From Proteus sp. FME41 (GTDB lineage Bacteria > Pseudomonadota > Gammaproteobacteria > Enterobacterales > Enterobacteriaceae): 64,000 nt of DNA. The stretch lies in contig NZ_JABUYL010000009.1 in NCBI RefSeq assembly GCF_014897315.1, forward strand, positions 1 to 64,000, in the 5' to 3' direction. Positions 17,278 through 26,547 of this stretch are shown here, one piece after another; positions within the stretch are counted from its first letter, which is position 1, and every line of letters starts with the position of its first letter. Under the pieces are notes generated by a model. It was given only the letters and a program-made list of their open reading frames with translations, searched no databases and was not told the DNA's origin. The position numbers and the translations under genes are program-made.

Positions 17278-18729
17278 TCAAGCAGTTGCTGTTTCAACGT
17301 GTTTTACAGGAACAAGGTGACAACAATCGCTTTCACCGGTTTTCTCAAAAGTTGATAAACGGGTGATTAAGAGTGAATTCATGTCTGTTAATAATCCTTC
17401 GGCTTGCAGTTTTTGCATGATGCTTTCATCACAATCATTATTATTGTGACGTTGATATGCAACAGGCGTTACTCCACGTAATACTGTAAGTTGACCCGCA
17501 AGTGCAGGATTATCTGTTAATGCATACACATTATTATTCGGCATAAAACGTGACAGTAAGGTCACTGATTTTCCGTTTTCTGTTAATGCGGCAACACTTA
17601 AGTGTTTGTCGTCATGGAAGGCGGTTGTGGCTGCTGCAAGTGCAATCCAACGGCCAGTTTGTGAATAGTAAGACGGTGATTGCCATGGGTTTTCGGCATT
17701 AGCGGCAAAAGAACGCTCAGCGCCTTCCGCCACACGCGCCATTGCACTAACCGCTTCTACAGGGTATTTTCCTGCTGCGGTTTCGGCAGATAGCATCACC
17801 GCATCCGTTCCATCGCCTACTGCGTTAGCGATATCCATCACTTCTGCACGAGTAGGCATTGGGCTTTCAATCATGGATTCCATCATTTGGGTTGCGGTAA
17901 TAACAGGACAACCTAATGCGCGACAACGTGCAATAAGTTGTTTTTGTGCACCCGGTAAGCTGGCATCACCGATTTCAACGGCGAGATCGCCCCGTGCCAC
18001 CATAATGACATCAGATGCTTTAATGATGTCATCCATATTTGCTTCACAAGAAACCACTTCAGCGCGCTCTACTTTAGCGACGATTTTGGCATGGCTTCCT
18101 GCGGCAATGACTAAATCACGTGCATATTCAATATCTGCGCCATTACGTGGGAATGAAACGGCAATATAATCTGCTTGAATAGCAGCTGCTGTGTGTATGT
18201 CTTGTTTGTCTTTTTCTGTTAAAGCGGGGGCTGATAATCCGCCACCGAGTAAGTTAATACCTTTACGGTTAGACAGTTTTCCACCAACAGTAACGTGAGT
18301 CTCTATTTTATTATTATTAACGGCACTGACTTGTAATTGAATATTACCGTCGTCCAGTAACAGAATATTCCCTGGTGTGACTTCTTGAACAAGTTGTGGG
18401 TAGTCCAAACCAACTTGTTGCTCATCGCCTAATGTGCTATCTAAATCTGCATTTAGGGTAAAGCTATCGCCTTGTTTTAATTGAACTGAATCATGTTTAA
18501 AATTGGCAATACGAATTTTCGGGCCTTGCAGGTCAGCTAAGATCCCGATGAATACACGATGTTTTTCTGCGACCTGACGGATAGTTGCGGCTGTTGTTTG
18601 ATGCTGTTCGCTAGTGCCATGTGAAAAGTTTAAACGAAATACGTTAGCGCCTGCCAAAATCAGTTTTTCAATCATCTGTTCTGAGCAGCTAGCTGGGCCA
18701 AGAGTCGCAACAATTTTTGTCTTACGCAT
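17278..18729 (-). CDS. Pyruvate kinase, co-located with a phosphoglycerate-type transporter
   Basis: 483 residues resembling E. coli PykA (480). Catalytic landmarks are present: RKTKIVATLGPAS, RLNFSHG, the ADLQGPKIRI active-site strand, AVSFPRNGADI, KIVAKVERAE with the catalytic lysine, GDLAVEIG and TATQMMESM. It converts PEP and ADP to pyruvate and ATP. It follows the transporter gene on the same strand after a 66-base gap containing a hairpin, so the two are probably co-transcribed. The C-terminal domain is divergent (ending ESDCCHLVPVKHVETATA), so allosteric control may differ from PykA and PykF. It is likely a second isozyme dedicated to imported PEP or phosphoglycerate. Confidence 0.88.
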   Translation of the reverse strand: MRKTKIVATLGPASCSEQMIEKLILAGANVFRLNFSHGTSEQHQTTAATIRQVAEKHRVFIGILADLQGPKIRIANFKHDSVQLKQGDSFTLNADLDSTLGDEQQVGLDYPQLVQEVTPGNILLLDDGNIQLQVSAVNNNKIETHVTVGGKLSNRKGINLLGGGLSAPALTEKDKQDIHTAAAIQADYIAVSFPRNGADIEYARDLVIAAGSHAKIVAKVERAEVVSCEANMDDIIKASDVIMVARGDLAVEIGDASLPGAQKQLIARCRALGCPVITATQMMESMIESPMPTRAEVMDIANAVGDGTDAVMLSAETAAGKYPVEAVSAMARVAEGAERSFAANAENPWQSPSYYSQTGRWIALAAATTAFHDDKHLSVAALTENGKSVTLLSRFMPNNNVYALTDNPALAGQLTVLRGVTPVAYQRHNNNDCDESIMQKLQAEGLLTDMNSLLITRLSTFEKTGESDCCHLVPVKHVETATA

Positions 18730-18749
18730 AATGACATTCTCTTTTTAAG

Positions 18750-18773
18750 GAGGGATGCTTTACCGCATCCCTC
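18750..18773 (-). other. Intercistronic hairpin between transporter and pyruvate kinase
   Basis: GAGGGATGC and GCATCCCTC form a perfect 9-bp stem with a 6-base loop. On the minus strand no T run follows; instead an AAAAAGAGAA purine stretch leads to the pyruvate kinase start. It is probably an mRNA stabilising or processing element. Confidence 0.6.
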
Positions 18774-18795
18774 AGTGACAACTTAATTTATTAAT

Positions 18796-20130
18796 TTAAA
18801 TGGTAACTTTTTTCGCATTCCAGACTAGCGTTGCTAAAATCATGGAAACGATGGCAGAACCAATCCAGAAATACTGTACTGTGGTAAAGTCGTAATGAGT
18901 GACACCGGCAACTTCAGTCACTTTAATTAGTGATGCTGAAATTAATTCTTGAGCAGATGCTGCAATATAAGCAAACAGTCCAATAAAGCCTTTTACTGCA
19001 CCCACTGCGTTTTTCGGCATTAAGTCACATGCGGTTAAGCCCGCTAAGAACACAACCAGACCGCCCATTGCAAAACCCACCATACTTAATGCAACAGCAT
19101 CCATGACACGGCTTTGTGGACCCCAGAACATCAGTGCAAAACCTGCGATGTTGGCGATACCATAAATGAGTGTGGGAATATGACGGTTAGCGTTAAACAG
19201 TTTGTCCGAAGCCATACCCGCTAAGATTGCACCGAAGAAACCTGCGATTGGGTAAGTAGACATTGCAAAACCCGCATCAATCAGTGAGTAACCTTTTGAG
19301 CCTTGTAGGTAAAGGACGGCCCATGAGCTGATTGCGTAGCGAGAGATGTACATTGCCGCACAAGCTGCTGCGATAATCCACACGGTAGGTTGTTTTAATA
19401 CGAATAGCTGAGCACGACGAGTTTCTTTAGGATCACTCGATTTAATTGCTTCTGATTCTTCGCCATACGCAGTTGCTGGGTCAGGTAAGCCATAAGTACG
19501 AGGACGGTCTTTTAAGATCATCAGTAAGATGATACCGGCAGCAATACCCGCGATACCTGCACCAATGAAACCTGCACGCCAGCCAAAGAAACTGACTATG
19601 GTTGCGGTTAAGATCCACGTAATCGCTTCACCGATGTTACGCGAACCGCCCCAGATGGAGTAAACCGTACCGCGTTGTTTTGGTGAGAACCATTGGAAAA
19701 TAGAAACACAAGAAGGTGCTGAACCCACAGATTGGAACCAACCGTTAATACCCCATAACAGGATAAAGAACAGGCTCGCGGTTGACATCCCCATAAAAAT
19801 ACAAATGAAAGATGAGGCGATCAACGAGATGGACATAAAGCGTCCAATGTTGGCATAATCTGACAAGAACCCGTTAGAGAATTTACCAAAAGCGTAGGTA
19901 AAGAAGAACGCTGAACCCATTAAACCCAGTTCTGACGTTGTTACGATACCCGCATCCAGCATAGGTTTTTTCACCACACTGAGTGCCATACGAACCACAT
20001 AAAACATGGCATAACCAAGAACAAGACCAAAGAAGACCTGCCATTGGTGCTTTTTATATATTGCGCGGATCTTTTCACTTGACGCTTGTATTAGCGGCAG
20101 ATCCTTTCTGGTTTTAAAGAAACTTAGCAT
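18796..20130 (-). CDS. pgtP: Organophosphate:phosphate antiporter (GlpT/UhpT/PgtP family)
   Basis: 444 residues with about twelve membrane segments and the OPA-family pattern: FFGLVLGYAMFYVVRMALSV with the phosphate-site arginine, GKFSNGFLSDYANIGRFM, and the signature WGINGWFQSVGSAPSCVSIFQWF, close to the GlpT/UhpT consensus. Family members exchange sugar phosphates, glycerol 3-phosphate or phosphoglycerates for inorganic phosphate. By sequence alone it is as close to UhpC/UhpT as to Salmonella PgtP. The pgtCBA genes opposite and the pyruvate kinase behind it make phosphoglycerate or PEP the best guess. The symbol is assigned by context. Confidence 0.75.
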   Translation of the reverse strand: MLSFFKTRKDLPLIQASSEKIRAIYKKHQWQVFFGLVLGYAMFYVVRMALSVVKKPMLDAGIVTTSELGLMGSAFFFTYAFGKFSNGFLSDYANIGRFMSISLIASSFICIFMGMSTASLFFILLWGINGWFQSVGSAPSCVSIFQWFSPKQRGTVYSIWGGSRNIGEAITWILTATIVSFFGWRAGFIGAGIAGIAAGIILLMILKDRPRTYGLPDPATAYGEESEAIKSSDPKETRRAQLFVLKQPTVWIIAAACAAMYISRYAISSWAVLYLQGSKGYSLIDAGFAMSTYPIAGFFGAILAGMASDKLFNANRHIPTLIYGIANIAGFALMFWGPQSRVMDAVALSMVGFAMGGLVVFLAGLTACDLMPKNAVGAVKGFIGLFAYIAASAQELISASLIKVTEVAGVTHYDFTTVQYFWIGSAIVSMILATLVWNAKKVTI

Positions 20131-20222
20131 AGAGATGACTCCGAATATTATTCATGTCTGAAGCTGATTTTGGTTTTCAGTGCTGATGCTATTCATTTAG
20201 GTCATCTTGGTGCAAAACACGG

Positions 20223-20269
20223 AATTTGAGTCATCGATGACACATTCGTCTGAATCGATGAGTCAAATT
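20223..20269. promoter_or_regulatory. Long inverted repeat, candidate PgtA operator
   Basis: 16-base arms at 20223-20238 (AATTTGAGTCATCGAT) and 20254-20269 (ATCGATGAGTCAAATT) are complementary except at one position and are separated by 15 bases. They lie about 93 bp upstream of the transporter and 174 bp upstream of pgtC. A dyad of this size in a divergent region fits binding of a dimeric Fis-type response regulator. No -24/-12 sigma-54 promoter was found near it. The rest of 20131-20442 shows no gene. Confidence 0.6.
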
Positions 20270-20442
20270 TGTAACATCGCGATTAGGCGTGGATTGAAAA
20301 ATGAGTGAAGATATCGGCGTATCATTGTTGTAAATGGGTCATTAAGGACTCATTAGCTAAAAATAATAAATATTGCTAAATATCAGAAGTTTGAAGTTCG
20401 ACACATTTTTATGTTTATTAAAAACAAAACCAGGGGTATGTC

Positions 20443-21732
20443 ATGAGAATAAAAATAACACTTAGCCTCGTCTGTTTATTGTTTAGTTGGCTGTTTATCA
20501 CTCCTGTACGCAGTGATGAGCAGCCACTTGTTATATTGACGACGCTTTCAGATACACCAATGCGACCACTTACAGAGGCCTTTAGCTCACGCTATCCTGA
20601 TACAAAGGTACAAGTGGTTTATCGCCGTGTTGCGATAGCAACGCGCATGATGAAGCAATATCCAACACAACCTGTGGATATTGTCATGTCGTCATCGGCT
20701 AACTTTTTTCATCATTTAGACAGAGAAGGGTTACTGGCACGATTACCGGTTAATTACGAAACACCGAAATGGTTAACACGCCATAGCGACATCTTAAACG
20801 ATAAGATCACGACGGTGGGGTATTCTGGTATCGGCATTATGAGTAATACACAGTACTTACAAAAGCTAGGTATTCCTGCGCCGAAAAGCTGGATTGATTT
20901 AAGTGATCCTATTTACCAAGGCCATTTAACGATGACGACACCCGCTAATTCTGGCACGATGCAACTGATGGTTGAAAATGTGCTACAAGAATATGGCTGG
21001 GAGCGAGGATGGCAGATATTACTTGAAACCAGTGGCAACCTTTCTTCTATCTCAGCACGCAGTTCGCGAGTGGGTGATGCTATTGCCAGAGGTATCGTGG
21101 GTGCGGGACCTATTATTGATAACTACGCGTTTAACCACCAAAAACGTTTTGAATTTGTCGAATTTAGCTATTTTGACAAATCGATTATTTTACCCGCCTA
21201 TGTTGCTATTGTTGCAGAAAGCAGTAAAAGAGAGACTGCAGCCAAATTTATTGCATTCCTTTTATCGGATGAAGGGCAAGAGATTATCTATAAAAGTGAT
21301 ATGGCAAAGATCCCGTTAAGCAAAGAGATCTTACGCAATAATGATGAGCTGGCTAATAACACGGAATTTATTTTAAACAGTAATGAAGCTTATCGTCGCA
21401 GTGAAGTCGTTAATGCGTTATTTGATCAAATGATCACTCACAATTTTCCCTTAATGCGTCAAGTTTGGAGTGATATTCACGAAGCAGAGAAACAGGAAAA
21501 TCAAACCCCTGAGCGTATTGAGGCGATAAGTAAAGCACGAAAAATAGCAAGTTCAGTCCTTATTAGTGAAAAAGAGGCGAATTCACCGACATTACAAGCG
21601 TTATTTACGAAAGAAGCGGATCAACGCGAATATTCTGATCAAGCCTTAGCTGTACTTTATCAATGGCGTACTTTAGAGGCTGAACGGCTTGAACAAGCAC
21701 GGGTTTTATTGAAAGAAACCAAATCACCCTGA
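20443..21732 (+). CDS. pgtC: Periplasmic phosphoglycerate sensor/binding protein PgtC
   Basis: 429 residues with a signal peptide (1-24, ending PVRS) and an extracellular solute-binding-protein fold: LVILTTLSDTPMRPLTEAF, then YSGIGIMSNTQYLQKLGIPAPKSWIDLSDP and AKFIAFLLSDEGQEIIY, typical of ABC-type Fe3+/sugar-phosphate binding proteins. In Salmonella, PgtC acts with the sensor kinase PgtB to signal external phosphoglycerate rather than in transport. Here it has an extra helical C-terminus (last ~110 residues) compared with about 397 residues in Salmonella. It is followed 58 bases later by pgtB. Confidence 0.82.
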   Translation: MRIKITLSLVCLLFSWLFITPVRSDEQPLVILTTLSDTPMRPLTEAFSSRYPDTKVQVVYRRVAIATRMMKQYPTQPVDIVMSSSANFFHHLDREGLLARLPVNYETPKWLTRHSDILNDKITTVGYSGIGIMSNTQYLQKLGIPAPKSWIDLSDPIYQGHLTMTTPANSGTMQLMVENVLQEYGWERGWQILLETSGNLSSISARSSRVGDAIARGIVGAGPIIDNYAFNHQKRFEFVEFSYFDKSIILPAYVAIVAESSKRETAAKFIAFLLSDEGQEIIYKSDMAKIPLSKEILRNNDELANNTEFILNSNEAYRRSEVVNALFDQMITHNFPLMRQVWSDIHEAEKQENQTPERIEAISKARKIASSVLISEKEANSPTLQALFTKEADQREYSDQALAVLYQWRTLEAERLEQARVLLKETKSP

Positions 21733-21790
21733 TGGCCTTGTGGTTCAGATATACAGTAAGAAATCGCTGTTTTTATGATAGGTATTACGG

Positions 21791-24166
21791 ATGAAATTAT
21801 TAGTGCCTAAGCAATTTGGCAAACTCGGTAGACGCCTTTATATGGCGTTTATCTTTAGTTCTTTGCTCACCTTACTGATTGGCGTGGTTATCTTTTTTAT
21901 GTGGGGAAAGCTGGCGACACAAATTAATGCGTCAGTGGGAGAATCTCTGCCGATGTTAACCACCAGCTATAATATGGAAAGTTATAGCACCAATTTACAG
22001 ATGTTATTAAAAGAGCGAGAGCAAACACAACGAAAATCGATTTCAGATCGCCAAAAGCAGGAGATCCACCAGCTATTAGATAATTTACGTGAATTTTCTA
22101 TTGAGCAAAAGCCACAACGTGATTTTTATACTCAGCTTGTTGATGAATTATCAGCGCTTATTGATGAACAAGATGTATTACTGGATAAACGACGTGAATT
22201 GGAAAATCGTCTTGCTCAATTATTAGGGCAATTGGCATGGATGCATGATGCTGTAGGCGAAGATATTAAACCGCTACTGAATGAAATTGAGTGGCATGTT
22301 AGCCAAATGCTCAATGAAAAAAATGTACAGGAAAATAGCCTACAATTGTTATTAGAATCGACGCTATTACAAGAGCTATTCACTACAGAAAATGAGCTAA
22401 TTAGCTTAGTAGAAGAGATTGCTCATCAACGCTATAGTCGTGATATTGATGTGGCATTTCATTATATTAGCGTCAAAATCGATGAAATTATTGCCTTAAA
22501 TCAGAAGTTAAAAAGCTATCCATCAACCATTGCACATCGTCAGGTATTACAAGAGATTATTGCAATCACTCGCTATGACGGCGATATCTATCAAACGCTG
22601 ATTGATGATGTGGAAAATGAGAAAAAGCTAAAAGCGCTAACACCTAAATTGAACGAAAAATTATCACAGTTTGATAATGCGGTAAGAGGGAATGTCTTTG
22701 CGACTAGCGAGGCGTTAAATAAGCTTAATGACAATACTCGTAAGCTAATGGCAACGGGAAAAATTGTTATTGTAGTCATTATTGTTGCTTCTTTATTACT
22801 CAGTATTATTGTGATGAAAATCTTGATTGATAGACGATTAATCGCAAGGCTTAATAAACTCAGCGATGATTTAGCGCATGTCGCTAAAGGCAATTTAACC
22901 GAGCCGGTGCTGATTGAAGGACAAGATGAAATTGGTTTGTTAAGCCGACGACTTCGCCGTTTTTGGCGTCAAATGAAAGAAGTTGAAGCCAGTAATGCGT
23001 TAAATCTTATCAATAATACCGATGCCAGCTTAATTACCTGTCACCACGATGGCAGAATGGAAACAGTTAACCCCAGTGCGGCAACGTTATTAGGAACAGG
23101 CAAAGAGCAAAGTAATAAGCCACTTTGGTTACTGTTTAGTGGTGAAGCCAGTACGATGTTAAAAGCACAATTCAGCTCAACCAGTCAGCTTTATCGTTTA
23201 GGGCAGAGTGAGTGTACCATTCGCATGGTAAAAATGGGGGAGCCTCATTTTTTACAATTTAATATTCGTGAGTATCCCCATAAAGATGAGCATAAATATA
23301 TTGTTACTATTACCGATATTACTCGTCAGGAGTTAAGTCGATTAGAACTTCAACGACTTGTGGCATTAAAAACACAAGATTTACAGGATAAAAACCAGCA
23401 ATTAAATGAAGAAATAGTGCGTCGTGAGCAAGCACAAAAACATTTAATTCAAACGCAAGAAGAGTTGGTGCAAGCCGCAAAAATGGCCGTTGTGGGGCAG
23501 GCAATGACAAGCCTTGCACATGAGCTTAATCAACCGCTTTCTGCCATTAACACCTATCTGTATAGTGCGAAATTAACCTTGCAGATGGAGAAATATGATC
23601 AATTACCTGATTCTATTGAACGCATTGAGAAACTTTGTGCGCGAATGAATCGAATTATTACCGCATTACGCAATTTTTCGCGTAAATCGTCGTCTGAAAT
23701 TAGTTTTGTTTCAGCACCGTTAAAAGAGTTAGTAGAAAGTGCAATGGTGCTGGTGGAGTCTCGCTCTAAACGGGAACAGTGTACAATTACAAATAATATT
23801 CCTGATAAATTAACCATTTGTGCCGATCCGACACAAATAGAGCAAGTGCTAGTTAATTTATTTGTTAATGCAATGGATGCCATTGCTGGTGTGGGTGAAA
23901 GTCAGATCTCGATTGATCTTTTATCTGTTGACCCTAAACGAAAATTAGTGGGAATAGCCGATAGTGGAAAAGGATTCAACGCAGACGTTTTACCAAAACT
24001 CTTTACCCCGTTTACCACAACAAAAGATGTGGGCCTTGGGTTAGGGTTATCCATTTGCCGTTCTATTATGCAACGGTTTGGTTATGAAATTTACTTGGCC
24101 TCAGCGTTAAACGGTGGCGCTATGGTTGTTTTGGAGTTTACTGATGACACAATCACTCATGCCTGA
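21791..24166 (+). CDS. pgtB: Sensor histidine kinase PgtB
   Basis: 791 residues. Domains: N-terminal membrane segment (about 16-38), a long helical periplasmic domain (40-320), a second membrane segment (about 322-345), HAMP (346-398), a PAS-like domain (400-505), a coiled linker, the dimerisation/phosphoacceptor helix with LAHELNQPLSAI (His about 577), and an ATPase domain with LVNLFVNAMDAI, DSGKGF and GLGLGLSICRS. This is the DctB/UhpB-like class of kinase partnered with DctD-type regulators. It should sense via PgtC in the periplasm and phosphorylate PgtA. The C-terminal end overlaps pgtA by 23 bases. Confidence 0.85.
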   Translation: MKLLVPKQFGKLGRRLYMAFIFSSLLTLLIGVVIFFMWGKLATQINASVGESLPMLTTSYNMESYSTNLQMLLKEREQTQRKSISDRQKQEIHQLLDNLREFSIEQKPQRDFYTQLVDELSALIDEQDVLLDKRRELENRLAQLLGQLAWMHDAVGEDIKPLLNEIEWHVSQMLNEKNVQENSLQLLLESTLLQELFTTENELISLVEEIAHQRYSRDIDVAFHYISVKIDEIIALNQKLKSYPSTIAHRQVLQEIIAITRYDGDIYQTLIDDVENEKKLKALTPKLNEKLSQFDNAVRGNVFATSEALNKLNDNTRKLMATGKIVIVVIIVASLLLSIIVMKILIDRRLIARLNKLSDDLAHVAKGNLTEPVLIEGQDEIGLLSRRLRRFWRQMKEVEASNALNLINNTDASLITCHHDGRMETVNPSAATLLGTGKEQSNKPLWLLFSGEASTMLKAQFSSTSQLYRLGQSECTIRMVKMGEPHFLQFNIREYPHKDEHKYIVTITDITRQELSRLELQRLVALKTQDLQDKNQQLNEEIVRREQAQKHLIQTQEELVQAAKMAVVGQAMTSLAHELNQPLSAINTYLYSAKLTLQMEKYDQLPDSIERIEKLCARMNRIITALRNFSRKSSSEISFVSAPLKELVESAMVLVESRSKREQCTITNNIPDKLTICADPTQIEQVLVNLFVNAMDAIAGVGESQISIDLLSVDPKRKLVGIADSGKGFNADVLPKLFTPFTTTKDVGLGLGLSICRSIMQRFGYEIYLASALNGGAMVVLEFTDDTITHA

Positions 24167-25421
24167 TATTGATGTTTTATTAATTGATGATGATGAAGAT
24201 ATTCTTGAATCTTATCGTCATTTACTTAACCTTGCGGGTAAAGTTGCCAGAGTGACTGATTCACCCGAGAAGGCGTTAAGTCTTTTAACGCCAGAGTGGC
24301 AAGGTGCGGTTGTGCTTGATATTTATATGCCAGCAATGAATGGCATGGAAGTTTTAGAGCGCATTAAACACATTGACCCTCGTATTCCCGTTATCATGAT
24401 AACAGGGCATGGCGATATTCCGCTGGCAGTTGAAGCCGTCAAAAAAGGCGCCTATGACTTTATTGAAAAGCCGATTAATCCCCCTATTTTCTTAGAATTA
24501 GTGGCGAAAGCGCATAAAGAGCGTCAATCTATTCTTGCGCTTAGAAATGCTGTAATAAGCACGACACAAGAGCGTTTAGTCGGAGACAGCGCGCAAATCA
24601 CGGCTATTCGGGAACAAGTACAACAAATCGCGGATATTGATAAAGACTTAATGATAGAAGGTGAAATGGGGACAGGACGCCATCTTCTTGCTCAACTTTT
24701 ACATGAGTTAAGTCCACATAGTGATAAAGCTATTCAAACAGTGGATTGCCAAAATTTATCGGATATCAGGCAAGTTATTACTCAAATTGAAACCGATAAC
24801 GTGGGCACCTTAATTTTACGTTCTCCTTATGATTTGTCATCAGAAGCACAACGTTGGTTAAGTTCTTATCTGTTGGATATGGAACGCCAAGGCAAGCGCC
24901 ACTTTAGAACCATCGCAATTTTAGAAAATAATACGCAGCAACTGGTGACAGAAGGGCGATTAATTCCTGAATTCTATTATTATTTTTCGCAAATTACGTT
25001 TTCATTGCCGCCATTAAGTGCAAGACGTCCTGATATTATTCCGTTATTTAGAGCTTTCCTACGACAAAGTGCACAGCGGTTAGGGATTGCAGTACCGAAA
25101 ATTGATCGTAATTATCTCGATATATTAAAACGTTATGATTGGCCGGGTAATATCCGTGAGTTACGAAATGTGGCGGAGTTATATGCCGTCGGGATTGTGA
25201 AAATGGTGGATAGTGAACAACACCGAGCCATTATTCCACCTGAAGGACCTTTAGATAACTTAGTGGATGAATATGAGCGTCGTTTAATTGAAGATGCGTT
25301 ATATTTATTTGCGGGGCGAGTGAGTGATGTGGCGGATTATTTAGGTATTCCACGTAAAAAACTGTATTTAAGAATGAAAAAGCACGACTTAGATAAAGAC
25401 AGCTATAAACCAAAGGTTTGA
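24144..25421 (+). CDS. pgtA: DctD-like response regulator PgtA with degenerate AAA+ domain
   Basis: The start is set at the ATG at 24144, seven bases after a GGAG at 24133-24136, giving 425 residues; an upstream in-frame codon at 24114 is less likely. The receiver domain has IDDDED, phosphoacceptor Asp59 in VVLDIYMP, and the lysine in FIEKPINP. The central domain keeps a Walker-A-like GEMGTGR but lacks the GAFTGA loop, and Walker B reads TLILRSPYDL without the acidic pair. The C-terminal Fis-type HTH is VSDVADYLGIPRKKLYLRMKK. Such a protein should bind DNA but not remodel sigma-54 polymerase, as in Salmonella PgtA as I recall it. It probably activates the divergent transporter gene. Confidence 0.85.
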   Translation: MTQSLMPDIDVLLIDDDEDILESYRHLLNLAGKVARVTDSPEKALSLLTPEWQGAVVLDIYMPAMNGMEVLERIKHIDPRIPVIMITGHGDIPLAVEAVKKGAYDFIEKPINPPIFLELVAKAHKERQSILALRNAVISTTQERLVGDSAQITAIREQVQQIADIDKDLMIEGEMGTGRHLLAQLLHELSPHSDKAIQTVDCQNLSDIRQVITQIETDNVGTLILRSPYDLSSEAQRWLSSYLLDMERQGKRHFRTIAILENNTQQLVTEGRLIPEFYYYFSQITFSLPPLSARRPDIIPLFRAFLRQSAQRLGIAVPKIDRNYLDILKRYDWPGNIRELRNVAELYAVGIVKMVDSEQHRAIIPPEGPLDNLVDEYERRLIEDALYLFAGRVSDVADYLGIPRKKLYLRMKKHDLDKDSYKPKV

Positions 25422-25446
25422 TTTACGTTGTATTCAATAACAAAGA

Positions 25447-25470
25447 AGCGCCATACTGGCGCTCTTTTAC
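25447..25470 (+). terminator. Terminator of the pgtCBA operon
   Basis: AGCGCC-ATACT-GGCGCT followed by CTTTT, 25 bases after the pgtA stop. Confidence 0.85.
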
Positions 25471-25498
25471 GGTTTTCTTTTCGACGATAATGCTTAAA

Positions 25499-26080
25499 TT
25501 ATCTGGCTGCTAAAGTGACAAAATCACCTGACCATTTACTGGTGAATTCAATACGTAATGTGCCTTCCCATAAACCTTCTGGTAATGATGTTACCGCTTG
25601 AGATCCCTTAATAATATTAAAGAGAAATGCACTTTGAAGGTTTTTTAGTTCACTTTTTTCTGTCGCTTTATTATCAACCACTAGCCCTTTGTTTATCCCT
25701 TTTGGGTTATCAAGAATAACGATTTCTTGATGGCTTGATAGTGTTTTACCATTCCAGTCTGTTTTCACCGTTAACACTGAATTATCAGCAGAATTTCTAA
25801 GTTCATTACTGATCACTTTTGACGTTAATTTAAAATCTGTCGCGCCTTCCATATCTTTAACGGTAATATCAAATGTACCGTTTTGCTCATTAAAATGGTT
25901 ATCTTCAGTAAATTCAAAATGCAGGGCATTTAAAGGGGTTACCCCTAATTCACTTTGAGGTTTTTTTACTGCGGTTGCCTGCCAACTTGCGACTGTTTGT
26001 ATTGATGAGGTGTTAGCAAGGGCTGCTGTTGTCGTAAAAGCGGTCATTAATAAGCTAAGTAAGACATGATGCTTTTTCAT
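25499..26080 (-). CDS. Third EcpA-like pilin, separate transcription unit
   Basis: 193 residues with a signal peptide (1-22, ending ALA). It keeps the Ecp-pilin plan: VASWQATAVKKPQSELGVTPLNALHFEF at the mature N-terminus (donor-strand segment), NGTFDITVKDMEGATDFKLTSKVI, and a C-terminal LPEGLWEGTLRIEFTSKWSGDF strand. It is clearly more divergent than the two EcpA copies at 32.3 and 50.5 kb. A terminator at 26501-26525 lies between it and the ecp genes upstream, and 467 bp of AT-rich DNA precede it, so it probably has its own promoter. It may be a minor or alternative subunit of the Ecp-type fimbria. Confidence 0.75.
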   Translation of the reverse strand: MKKHHVLLSLLMTAFTTTAALANTSSIQTVASWQATAVKKPQSELGVTPLNALHFEFTEDNHFNEQNGTFDITVKDMEGATDFKLTSKVISNELRNSADNSVLTVKTDWNGKTLSSHQEIVILDNPKGINKGLVVDNKATEKSELKNLQSAFLFNIIKGSQAVTSLPEGLWEGTLRIEFTSKWSGDFVTLAAR

Positions 26081-26547
26081 TATATATTCCTAATAGGGTC
26101 GTTCGATGTTAAGAGTAATATCGGCTAGAAAATCTTTTTCATGAGGATTTAAATTAAATCATGACTATCCAAAAAAGATAATTCATTAGAGAAACTACCC
26201 AATAAATTTTAAAAATAGTTTATTTAAAACATCGAAAAAAAATAGGAATAAAATGTAATAAAAATAGTTTTATCATTAAAAATGTAAAATTATTTATTAT
26301 CAGTTGATTACGTATGTGATTATGTCTTTTTATGATTGATATTAAAAAATTGAAAATGATAAATATGACAGAATATAAATTAATTTAATTAAGTATGTAT
26401 TTATAAAAATTATATATTTAACAAAGTTACATTTTCTTTCAAATGAGAGGAAATAATAGGAAAAGTTATAAGTTAGGTGGAATTACTTATTTTATAATAA
26501 AAAGGTAGCTGATTAGGCTACCTTTATATTTTTAATCAGCATTTAGG
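26081..26547. other. AT-rich gene-free stretch with a terminator at 26501-26525
   Basis: No open frame of note. AAAGGTAGC and GCTACCTTT (26501-26509 with 26517-26525) form a 9-bp stem with TTTTTATT following on the minus strand, which terminates the ecpE transcript. The rest presumably holds the promoter of the orphan pilin. Confidence 0.7.

Noticed and set aside
20131..20442. Sigma-54 promoter for the antiporter gene
   Set aside because: PgtA looks DctD-like, but TGCAAAACACGG at about 20211 lacks the GG of a -24 element and PgtA lacks GAFTGA.
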